Shown here: in pieces, positions 45,960-54,952 of the stretch
Numbering within the stretch: position 1 is the stretch's first letter
How the letters are laid out: every line of letters begins with the position of its first letter
DNA from: Saccharina japonica
Taxonomy: Eukaryota > Sar > Phaeophyceae > Laminariales > Laminariaceae
Assembly: GCA_008828725.1 (NCBI GenBank)
Contig: MEHQ01001647.1
Location: 55,831 to 119,830, forward strand
DNA: 64,000 bases
Direction: 5' to 3'
Made by a program: the position numbers and the translations under genes
Notes under the pieces: generated by a model
Databases searched by the model: none
What the model was told of the DNA's origin: nothing
Seen by the model: the letters and a program-made list of their open reading frames with translations, nothing else

Positions 45960-46930
45960 TTACTGCTGCTCCTGACGCCTGCTTCTGCTGCACCGACGAC
46001 GGCCGTGGCGGCGACTCTTGCTGCTGTTGTTGCTCCTCGCGCTTCTCCGCCAAACCCAGTGCCTTCTTCTCCTGAAATTATGGCTGGGTTTCCGAACAAC
46101 AACCGCCATCATCCACCTTTTCATCGTAATCACCATATATTCCTTCCCAGCCGTCACTTATTGATCACCTTTCACCTTATTGAATTGCTGCTGAGGCAAT
46201 GGCGGCGGATGCAGCGACTCCGGGGACATTCGGTCAAGCCACCAATCTGGCACTTCGGTCCACAGCGGCGATGGCAATAACTCCATCTCCAACTCTTTCG
46301 TTGCGTGAGGCTGTGGCGACGAAGGTGGCGTTTCTTGCGGCGGTGACGAAGCCTGCCGCGGCCAGTCAAATTCCACCACCCGCTCTTTCACACACCCTTT
46401 TTTATCGCATGGCGGAAACGGCGGCGACATTTTGGCTGGCGCTGGTTCAAATGGAGGCGGTCGCTGCTGCTGCTTTTGCCGATGATGCCGCTGTCGATGC
46501 TGCTGGAAATTGTGCTGCTGCCGAACGAAGTGCTGCTGCTGCTGATGGTGTCGGTGATCTTAATGACAATATCGCCGATGCTGATAGGTGTGCTGCTGCT
46601 CTTGCTACTCCCGTCGAGTTTTCTGCAAGCGATTCCACCGCTACTGACCGTAGGTTTGCCCCTCTGCTGCTGCTCCCACTGAGTAGTTTTCTGGTTATAC
46701 TGTAGATAGTCAAATGCCTGCGACTGCTGCTCCCACCGTTTCTACGTCATGTAATTCTGCTGCTGTTGAGAGACGTACAGCTGCTGCTGCCGTTTCCCCC
46801 GCTGTTGATGAACGCACTGCTGCTGTCGAGGCGGCTGATTCGGAACGTATTGCGCCCCTAAACACCCCCATTCCTCGTTCGTCCGATGTCCAGTCCCAGA
46901 GACCTCGGGCCTGCATCCAAGGCTGATCAA
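45960..46930 (-). pseudogene. Decayed glutamine/histidine/proline-rich gene
   Basis: On the minus strand a Gln-rich sequence starts near 46930 (VPNQPPRQQQCVHQQRGKRQ). It passes a stop near 46752, continues with KRWEQQSQAFDYLQYNQKTT, and then changes frame. Past another stop it runs through His/Gln repeats to a Pro-rich C-terminal part (46430-46158, with VVEFDWPRQASSPPQETPP and VPDWWLDRMSPE), ending in TAA. At least two stops and one frame change interrupt it, so it is a pseudogene unless small introns remove them. The Ala-rich plus-strand frames are the other reading of the same CAG/CTG-rich DNA. The family is unknown; low-complexity nuclear proteins look like this. Confidence 0.4.
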
Positions 46931-46969
46931 CTGCGTCAGCTGTTACGCTAGATGTCTTGATCGCCAATC

Positions 46970-48040
46970 ATGCTACAATGATGGTGCACTTTTAGTGCTG
47001 AGTTGACCAGGATCATGAGGACCGTAGCGTCAGGCAATGGAGGCGGGGTCGGACGGAGAAGTAGACCAAATAATCACACGTAGAAGAGGTAGAAGACTCA
47101 TATTTATTTTCCGGTTATTGTTGTGATGGGCGTATCCCATCGGAATTTATCCACAACGTCGTAGGCATGTTTTCACCGGGGTGACTGACATTAGGACTAC
47201 ACAACAACATCTTCATATGATAGAAAGCACCCCTTTCCAATACGAAAGCCTCCGATAATACTCGTACGTGAGTCACACATGCGTATTATACATAAAGGTA
47301 CAGCTTATCAGACTGCAGGTACTGGATACTGCCGTGTTTTGTCGTCGTGTTTTTGTCCTTTCCTTTCGTTCTCAGACGCATTATATTTCCAAGGGGAGCG
47401 CAGCGATACGGGGGAAGATGAGTTTTGTACGTACCGAAAAATGGACCAATCAAATGAACAGGGTTACGATGTAGTGGGTCACACGTTCGTACCGGGTGAC
47501 GTGTGACAAGTATAATCAGTACCGAACTTTCACCCTTCCGGCGATAGTCGTGTGTTGAGCTGACGAGCAGACATCAAGCAAAGGGCTTCGAAGCCGTCAA
47601 GCCAACAGTGTCGGGAGGTGGTCAGGAGAGTGTTCTTTATCGCTGGGGGAAAGACAAGGCGCGCAAGGTTCGGTGTTCACTTCACGAAGAAGGCACGCCC
47701 ACCAGGTAACTATCCGACGGCAGTTCCGAAGTGGTCGGTGGGTACTGTCTCGAACAACGAACGTACTGGAAATTCTTGGGTGGAACAGCCTATCGGTCTC
47801 CGGGGGAAAACAATATTTTAAATCGTGCTCCAAACCACGAACGTGCAGAACCGACTTGACTACAGCCTGTGGGATATCATGGTCAACGGTCCAACCCTTG
47901 CTTGACTGGCTTGATTTGGCGTTACCCGGCACACCCCCCCTTCCCCCCCCCTGCTTTATCCCGTTTATCTATTTTTCGCGGTCCTGGTCAACGCAGGAAC
48001 AAGGTCTAACGTGTCGCGCGACACGGGGGTGGCGGCGCGC
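46970..48040. other. Spacer, nothing recognised
   Basis: No supported gene. The right part (47580-48040) may belong to the tyrosine-recombinase element that follows, but I see no motif in it. Confidence 0.3.
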
Positions 48041-48049
48041 CTGGTAGAG

Positions 48050-49125
48050 AGGATCGCCTTCGCCTCGGTAAGAGTATCCAAAAATCGCTAATTGGCGAAG
48101 TGGAACACGTGAGTGGCAGAGAGGGTAGTGCAGAAAAAGGAGGCGCGGATGCAGTACAACCTCGGCAATCTAAGTCAAGTGTAGTACGAGCTGATACACG
48201 AGCTGATGGAGTTCATCGCATGCCGCTGCTGCGTATACGACAATCACCAGTCGACCATAAGGGTTATCTTGCCTTAATCATTTTTTCCAACACAATGTAC
48301 ACAGCCTGGGAGCTGTCAACCTCACATTGTATGATTGTCACTGTGGGAAAGGGGATTGATCGAGCTCACGGAATCGCCCAGAAGAAAGTGCAGGTCAGGC
48401 TGCCCTTGACCTGGACCTTTCTGTCACAAGGAAAGCAAGTAGTTTCAAGAATAGTAGCCGGGGGATATTTTATGTGGTTGGGGCTGGCGTTGTCGTATTT
48501 TCTGCTGTGCCGTGCGTCTGAGTTGTGGGCGTACGTGGACGGAAAAGGTCCCCCCGACTTCTGCTTTACGCGCAGCTGCCTCACGTTATTTCGAGGGGAG
48601 CTCCAGATTGGGTTCGAGAACAGAGCATCCGCGTACTCTGTAAAGGTGCGGTTCGTGGCGTCGAAGACGGATTAAACGAGGCCTGGGTACACGATCGCTC
48701 GGACTAGACTAGCGAACTCTGGGAGGACTGGGGCAGGTGCGATGGGCGCCTTTCAAGTTTTTCGGGAGCTCCTCGCAGGGCACCCCTCGCTCCCGGGTGG
48801 GTCAACCCTAATGGTCAGGCTTCTTCCGTCGGCTGGAAAACGTTCACACGAACGGAAGCGGTAACAGCGTTGATACTCATGATCGGGCGTGTGGTCGAGA
48901 CACGGCACACTATGCGTTACACTTGGGGAGAATCGGAAGGGCAACGCAGCTGGCGGCGCGAGGCGTGGCAGATATTAAAATCCAACGCGCGGGCAGGTAG
49001 AAATCATGCGCGTGTCATGACGTACGTGCAGGAGACTGGCAAAGGGGCAGTCTTGGTCTCCGCCGCGCTAGTAAGAAGGGGGAAGACTCGGTGCCCGGAT
49101 TTTGCGTAGATGGGACCGAAACAAA
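48050..49125 (+). pseudogene. Decayed tyrosine recombinase of a mobile element
   Basis: Tyrosine recombinases cut and rejoin DNA through a catalytic Tyr, with Arg, His and Arg helpers. Here the N-terminal domain is in pieces (about 48050-48270), with one frame change near 48260. The best frame (to 48675) reads RLPLTWTFLSQG and then LALSYFLLCRASELWAY, the usual box around the first catalytic Arg, followed by RFVASKTD. A TAA then replaces a sense codon, the same frame continues to about 48840, and two frame changes follow. The second box reads YALHLGRIGRATQLAARG (about 48912-48965), then IQRAGR followed by TAG where the family has Trp. The terminal MTYV segment with the nucleophile is in yet another frame. 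Cryptons and DIRS-type retroelements carry such enzymes; no RT was seen here. Confidence 0.7.
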
Positions 49126-49148
49126 TCCACGCAGGCTGGCCTTATGGT

Positions 49149-49972
49149 GTGAGATGTTTCTTATCCCTGAAGGGAAGGAGCAGGGCATACGTTTCGGGTG
49201 AGCCTGTCTCATTAATCTTCGGGGGGTTTCCTACAGTAGTGGTATTTTGGAATGTGGTGCTGTTGGCGTGATTTCCCACAGCACTGGCAGGCCTTTAAGC
49301 ATGACGGTGAGCGTACTTGCCTGTAGTAGACAAATATCAAATTCCGATAATTCTTGAGCTAATATGACACACTGTAGCTTTCCGCAGGAAACTGGCGTTT
49401 GTGAGGAGGTTTGATTTCGAGTAACGGAATAGTATTTGTGTAATACGTCGACGATAGAGCCCGACTCAGGAAGCGTCCACTCTCCAGTCGGCACAGGACA
49501 GTGAAGGCAGCGAGCTTCTACGAAAGTACAAAGGACACGAAGGAGAGAGCTGACTTGTCTTCACTCGTATAGCTAGTTAGTCTGGCATTAGGTTTACCGT
49601 GACTTCTGCGTGTAGAAGACAGCGAGAAAAGTGTTTATTGATCGACTTTCCCACCCGCCCGCACTGCCGCTCAAGAGAGGGGGGGGGGCAGGTTACAACG
49701 AGTCGGTTTGATTGCCGAGCTGTTTTATTAATTATCATATGGTATACATAGTAGTGCCTGTGATATGTTACTTATCCCCGCAGGGAAGGAGCAGGGCATA
49801 CGTTTCTGGTTAGCCTGTCTCATTAATGTTCGGGGGAGTTCCTGCAGTAGTGATATATTTTAACATGGGGCTGATGCCGGGGTTTCCCACAGCACTGGCA
49901 GGCCTTTTAGCACGACGGTGAGCGTGCTTGCCTGTAGTAGACAAGAATCAAATTCCGATAATTCTTGAGCTA
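49149..49972 (+). repeat. 213-bp direct repeats downstream of the recombinase
   Basis: 49149-49361 and 49760-49972 are about 88 percent identical. Both contain AAGGAGCAGGGCATACGTTT, AGCCTGTCTCATTAAT, TTTCCCACAGCACTGGCAGG and CAAATTCCGATAATTCTTGA. The first copy starts about 25 bp after the last recombinase codons. Repeats placed after the recombinase gene recall the split direct repeats of Ngaro/PAT-like DIRS elements. A chance repeat cluster is also possible. Confidence 0.75.
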
Positions 49973-49979
49973 GAACAAA

Positions 49980-51580
49980 CGACAATCTCCAAAACAGGTC
50001 TTGTTTGGTTTCTGGTTTTCGATCCCATAATAGTCGGCCTCATGACGTCGTTATTTTTTAGATTTTCCCAAACAAAAACAAAATCACGATTCATGACATT
50101 TTGTAGTGGCTCGCAACACCCCTGATCAAGGCACTACGTACCCCATCCGACACCAACGATATCCGAAGCCTGGTATAGGCGCATGGCAAACTCTGTTTCG
50201 TACGTCGATCGTGGGCAGCGAGCGGCTGCTTGAATACACTGCTGGGTGTGGGCTAACGAGGACGCTGTGGCCTCGAAATCTCGAGGAGGAGGAGACACAG
50301 CGTGAAGAAAAACAAACACAACACCTGAAATTCACACGGGCCAGGCTGGGCAGACGACAAGTCAGAGATTGGAACCTCGCGCGGCCCTGGCTTGGCGGAC
50401 GGCACGTGAGGTTGTAATATCACAGGCCGGGTCTGGCCTCGTGCCGCGATTTATAGCACGGGCCGGGTCGGGCGCGGCCGGCCTGGCACGGCCTGTCTGT
50501 CGCCTACCTGCGAGAGGTGGCCCCACCCTCAACTAACGTTGGATATAAAATGTCAGATTTTTTACTGTTTAAAAATATCGCGAAACGTGACGAACATTTA
50601 CCTATTTTCGTTTGAAAAGAAATCTCACGAATCGTGACAATTCGTCATGCGAAAACATCATGAATCTTGTTTTCTTTCGTTCGTTAGGAACGGCCCGAAG
50701 TCGCTGTTAACTCCCAGCAGGGCGGACGTACGGCGGCTACCAAATATGTTACGTATCGTTCCCGTATACAGCACCCAGTGTACGTCATACGTACATATTA
50801 TACGTATCGTTTTCGTAGGTAGTGTGTGCAAGGGAATGTGTTATCGTATGATATATGGCGTATTGTACCTGGCACCATCTCAGAGGTCAGATAGTGGCAA
50901 GGCACCCTCTTTTGTATGATTTTCCAATTTTATCTTTGGAACAAAGTGGACCAGAACTTTGGTCTTCAAACTAGGGGTGCACCCCTTTTCTTCGGCATTA
51001 TGTTGCTGACAATGTTAGGATTATGAACAAGCCACAAAGTGGTACGATAACGTTTGGAATATAATTCGTTTTCCGATTCACTTTAAATCCGACGGGGTGT
51101 GTGCCTGGATGCCTTCCCTATATTATTATTATATTATATGCCTTCCGACAATGTGCAGGGCATTATTCATTCAGAATGAAAAGCTGACACAATTCGTCGA
51201 ATACCACCAATATCATCCAACCAATTCTCCTCCGCTGCGTGTACTCAATAGAGTACGCACTACCACCCTTTACCCGCATTTTGTGCCTGCTATGTATCTA
51301 TTCCTTCCCTACGTATCGTTAATCGGATCGATTTTGCATTGTTTTTAGCTCTTCAAAGTTACTATTAATAGTGGTACCCCGAACTATGCCGGGGCGGGCC
51401 CGGTATATCGGACCAAACCAAAAATACCAATTAAATAACTGGACCACGATGAGTCGCCTTTACCACAATTAGGATTTTATGTAGGATAACGTATAGAAAT
51501 CGGGGACGTGGTTGTGGCCCGCGCGTGGTTTCAGTCATATGATATCGAATATTTCGACAAACGCCGAAAACACTACTTTA
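49980..51580. other. Spacer with a GC-rich GGCCGGG patch
   Basis: 50325-50510 has GGGCCAGGCTGGGC and repeated GGCCGGGTC words, GC-rich against AT-rich flanks. It is of the type found inside hAT-like elements at 25313 and 34119, but no ends were found. The remainder shows no gene. Confidence 0.35.
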
Positions 51581-51587
51581 TACACAA

Positions 51588-51625
51588 CCCTAACCCTAAC
51601 CCTATCTATAACCCTAACCCCGCCC
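51588..51625 (+). repeat. Short interstitial CCCTAA tract
   Basis: Three perfect AACCCT units followed, after a CTAT interruption, by two more and then CCCCGCCCC. The tract is too short to be a chromosome end. Confidence 0.6.
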
Positions 51626-51752
51626 CGACCCTTATGAGCTCTGCCTCGAACATTCAGGCGTTTTATATATATATATATATACAAGGGGCCTCGCCGGTGG
51701 CCTGAACGGCCGCCGGTCGCAGCCTTGCGTGATGCCGGAATGTTAGTAGCGT

Positions 51753-51864
51753 TGTAGCGAAGGACGGGGGTCAGACGTCATGCCAAGAGTTATACACGTT
51801 ATTACGTAGTTAACAGCAGCATTGAGTCGAAGGATGGAAATCAGACGTACTGCCAAGAGTTGAG
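51753..51864 (+). repeat. Two copies of a 37-bp word
   Basis: GCGAAGGACGGGGGTCAGAC (about 51757) and GTCGAAGGATGGAAATCAGA (about 51827), both followed by CGTMMTGCCAAGAGTT, repeat with a spacing of about 73 bp, just left of the LTR element. Confidence 0.5.
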
Positions 51865-52088
51865 AGCGCTCTGCACACTGCCCACGGAGAGTGGCAACCG
51901 TAGTCGTAATACATGTGATCTGCTGCTGCTGTACTCATATACGTGTGTTCGTATGTATCTTGGTCACAAACATGACAGATGCGTATTGTATGCTGTACAC
52001 GGTGTGGGCCTACACACCTAGACATCTTCGAAATTCGAAACAGGCCAACAACGGCGACAACAGCAACAGCAACTGATATATGCGTGTA

Positions 52089-52484
52089 TGTTATTGTCAG
52101 GTCCCCTGGGCCAACATGCCACACGTATATGTGGAAACCCCTTGGTTAGACGTCACCAACCTCAAGGCGTCCGTTCCCTCTAAAGGGCTCCCGTACCCCC
52201 ACAGGACTAACACCCCGAAGGGCTTTGTCCTTATCTCTTTATCCGCTTAGGGCGTAGTGTCCCCTACCTTACCGCGGACCACCATGTCGACGCATTGAGA
52301 CGGCGGGCGGGTGTACTTGAACACCCCCCCAGCCACTCTCTCGGTCTGTCTCGTCCCCTTGTCCGAGCTCCACCGCTTGCCCATCCTTTTGCTGTTTACA
52401 CGAGTTGCTCTCGGCGCGTATCGCCGAAGGTCGTGGTGCTCGTAACACCCGCGCAGCAGATAGAAGCTTAGGACCTACTAAGAT
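52089..52484 (+). repeat. 5' LTR of the Ty3/Gypsy element
   Basis: The left edge is set by the first base pair shared with the 3' copy that begins TG (52089 and 60079). The right edge is placed just before the primer-binding site at 52485, so the length is about 396 bp, and the exact last base is uncertain by a few nucleotides. Only the first 62 bp can be checked against the 3' copy. Confidence 0.75.
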
Positions 52485-52500
52485 TGGCGTCGACGGTCTC
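52485..52500 (+). promoter_or_regulatory. Primer-binding site, element 1
   Basis: TGGCGTCGACGG begins with TGG, as expected for pairing with the CCA end of a tRNA. The second element has TGGCGTCGTCGG in the equivalent place after the similar leader AAGAY. The agreement between two otherwise different elements is the main evidence. I cannot name the tRNA. Confidence 0.6.
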
Positions 52501-52537
52501 GATTTATCGAACCTCCTTTTGTCCCTGAGCTTTCAAG

Positions 52538-54019
52538 ATGGAAAACGACAACGCGAACGGAGCCGAAGAATCGAAGAATATGGAGCCTCCGAACAACAAC
52601 AACGTCGAGACTCCCGCTGCTCCGAGCAACAACAACAACGAGACTCCTGCTGCTACCAGCAACAACAACAACGATATCTCCGGCGCTGCCGACAACAGCG
52701 ACATGGAACTGGACACATCCCAGTACGCCAACTCCGTGGCTGACTCCTACATCGTCGACCTGTCCTCCACGACGGCCAAGCTGCGAATCATTGTGGACAA
52801 GGAGCTGGATCGGCTGATGACAGGCGAGATCACGCAGCTGTCATCGCAGACCAACCTGTTGATGGAACGTCTGGTGAGTATGACTGGTTCCTTGCCGAGT
52901 GCTAACTCTGTCACCCAAGCGTCGGGTTTGTCTTCTCTTTCCACCCCTCTGTCCTTCGCGCAAGTAGCCGCAAGCCCCAAAACCACAACACTCACAGCTA
53001 GCGATGTACGTAGGCTGCCCCGTCTCGATGGTAGTCCCGATGTCGATGTCGCAGCTGTGCTGTCTCAATTTCGCTTGGTCGCTGGTTTCAAAGCGAAGAC
53101 TGTCCGTCCCAACGATGAACTCTACGCAGAGTCACTTGCTTTCGAGTACCTGTCTCTGATTTGCGATGGCCCGGTTCTTGCTCAATATCAGCAACTGTCA
53201 GCCGGTGCCATCGACTGCAATGTAGCTGGTGCTTCGAGTGAAGCCTCTACTAGCACTGTCGGGTTGTTCACACCCCCAGAGACATGGGCCGAACTGAGCT
53301 CGACCCTCCTCGACCTACTCATGCCTTCCAACAGTGTTGAAGAATGTGCCCTGAAACTAGCTAGTTTCAAACAAGGCGCAACCGAGTCTGTGAGCGAGTA
53401 TTTGCTTCGGTTCCGCACTATCACTCAATTGTTTGAGTCAGCTGTTGAGCACCAGACCCAAGGTCGTACACCGTGGGCCGCGTTCTCTGTCACCCTGTAT
53501 CAACACGGTCTCATCCCGGCCATCCAGTGTCTCCAACTGTCCGACAAGCCCGTCACTTGGCTCCGCGAAGCTAGTGACCATGCGCGTCTCCACGACGCCG
53601 CCAGCCTTGCCGGCGGCACTGTCAGTGCCGTGTCATTCACTCCTGTCCCCAACCGTGCTGCTGTCTCCCAGGCCCAGTACTCCAACCACACGTCTGGCCG
53701 TACTAAGCAGGCACAACGTGCAACCCGCCAACCCCCCAACGCCGGCGGAGCCGGTGGATCGCGCAAACACCGTGCGGACACCTCCAGCGGAGCCTCCGGT
53801 GGTGGAGGCAACGGCAACAGCACCCCCGGACCGCGCGCCGAAAGGCCTAAGTGCGGATACCCATTGTGCCGCAAGCCGCTCGGTCACACGACCGATCGGT
53901 GCTACCAACGCCGCAGGGAGGAGAAAGAGAGCGAGAAAGCGGGGAAGCGTCCTCGCAACGGGAAGGGCAACGACAGGGGCCAGAAGAAAGACGAGTCCAG
54001 CGACGAGGAGGACCCGTGA
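52538..54019 (+). CDS. gag: Gag of the Ty3/Gypsy element
   Basis: 493 residues from an ATG in the context CAAGATGG. Residues 1-60 are Asn/Thr/Pro rich with repeated NNNN. Residues about 150-360 form the capsid-like region, with EECALKLASFKQGATESVSE and YLLRFRTITQLFESAVE as in Retrotrans_gag domains. The C-terminal third is basic and Gly-rich and holds one zinc knuckle, CGYPLCRKPLGHTTDRC (C439, C444, H450, C455). Its spacing is CX4CX5HX4C, longer than the classical CX2CX4HX4C. The tail is Lys/Glu rich. It ends in TGA, but the same frame stays open into the protease, so readthrough or a nonsense mutation links the two. Confidence 0.9.
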   Translation: MENDNANGAEESKNMEPPNNNNVETPAAPSNNNNETPAATSNNNNDISGAADNSDMELDTSQYANSVADSYIVDLSSTTAKLRIIVDKELDRLMTGEITQLSSQTNLLMERLVSMTGSLPSANSVTQASGLSSLSTPLSFAQVAASPKTTTLTASDVRRLPRLDGSPDVDVAAVLSQFRLVAGFKAKTVRPNDELYAESLAFEYLSLICDGPVLAQYQQLSAGAIDCNVAGASSEASTSTVGLFTPPETWAELSSTLLDLLMPSNSVEECALKLASFKQGATESVSEYLLRFRTITQLFESAVEHQTQGRTPWAAFSVTLYQHGLIPAIQCLQLSDKPVTWLREASDHARLHDAASLAGGTVSAVSFTPVPNRAAVSQAQYSNHTSGRTKQAQRATRQPPNAGGAGGSRKHRADTSSGASGGGGNGNSTPGPRAERPKCGYPLCRKPLGHTTDRCYQRRREEKESEKAGKRPRNGKGNDRGQKKDESSDEEDP

Positions 54020-54952
54020 GGAGGCCCAGCTGAGCTACCGTCTGGGTCAGTTGGGATTCCGGTTTCCCGAAAAGGCGTGAAGAGGAAAAACCTCTCCACG
54101 TCAGTAGCTGTACGTACTCCTCCCCCCCCTGTCGTAGTACCTAGTGTCCCTGTTTCCGAGATTTTTAGAGCAGGAAATTGTCTTTCGCGTGATGGTCTGT
54201 CTGAGTGTCCCGTATCGGTCTTAGATGTTGTCCGTACCGAGGCTTCACTAAAGCGAGTAACATTTATGGACCAAGCCCCCGGTGCGTCGTCTCATGTTCC
54301 GAGTACCAGTACGGTACGGCAGCCTACCCGCTCCTGCTTGCGTTCGGGGACCAAGAGTGGTCCCCCGGTGGAAATTAATCAAGAAAAAGTGTGGTACAAC
54401 TCTGCGTTGACACATAAAAATTATCCTTTTTCTCTTTCTTTTTCGTCTCGACGAGTCCGTGTTAACGGCTCTGTCGAAGGCTATGCTGTGAATGTCACAG
54501 TGGATACAGCTACTGATGTATCAGTTGTCTCGCTCTCGTGGTTGAAAAGTCACCCTTCCTTGGGATCGACCACATTAAACCCTGTCCCACCGTCGGCCGT
54601 GTCTCTACGTGCCGCCAACGGCCTACCAATACATGTTCTGGGATTTATTGATTTTCCCCTTACTCTTGGTGGTATTACATGCACAGTCAATGCACTTGTT
54701 GTCCCGTCCCTCGGCCCCGATTCTTTATTACTAGATAATAATGTCATGTCAGAATTCGGGGCGGTACTAGACTGGGACCACCAAACTCTGTATTTTCATC
54801 TACTGGTTCTTGTATACCAGCTGTCCACCGTGTTCACAACCGTGCCCCATCAGATGACTCTTGTTCCTCGACGTCCGGTGACGCGCAGCCATCTGTCGCT
54901 GCTGTCCACCGTGACGCCGAAGCAACCCCTGTCCGATTGCGCGAGCGTGTAG
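54020..54952 (+). CDS. pro: Protease region, in frame after the gag TGA
   Basis: There is no stop in the gag frame from 54020 to the TAG at 54950, and no ATG at the start of this stretch, so it is probably expressed as a gag extension. The retropepsin domain spans about 54450-54810. The active site reads VDTATDVSVV (Asp codon at 54503), with Ala where most retropepsins have Gly. The flap region and the LGPDSLLLDNNVMSEFGAVL segment match the C-terminal half of Ty3/Gypsy proteases. The last 50 codons overlap the pol frame. Starts at 54077 (GTG) are not credible in a eukaryote. Confidence 0.8.
   Translation, partial: GGPAELPSGSVGIPVSRKGVKRKNLSTSVAVRTPPPPVVVPSVPVSEIFRAGNCLSRDGLSECPVSVLDVVRTEASLKRVTFMDQAPGASSHVPSTSTVRQPTRSCLRSGTKSGPPVEINQEKVWYNSALTHKNYPFSLSFSSRRVRVNGSVEGYAVNVTVDTATDVSVVSLSWLKSHPSLGSTTLNPVPPSAVSLRAANGLPIHVLGFIDFPLTLGGITCTVNALVVPSLGPDSLLLDNNVMSEFGAVLDWDHQTLYFHLLVLVYQLSTVFTTVPHQMTLVPRRPVTRSHLSLLSTVTPKQPLSDCASV

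Noticed and set aside
46199..46705. Plus-strand Ala-rich ORF of 168 codons
   Set aside because: It is the other-strand reading of the CAG/CTG-rich decayed polyglutamine gene, with no features of its own.
54077..54952. Independent start codons at 54077 (GTG) and 54937 (TTG)
   Set aside because: Non-ATG starts are not expected in eukaryotes, and the open frames extend upstream, so recoding or mutation is the better explanation.
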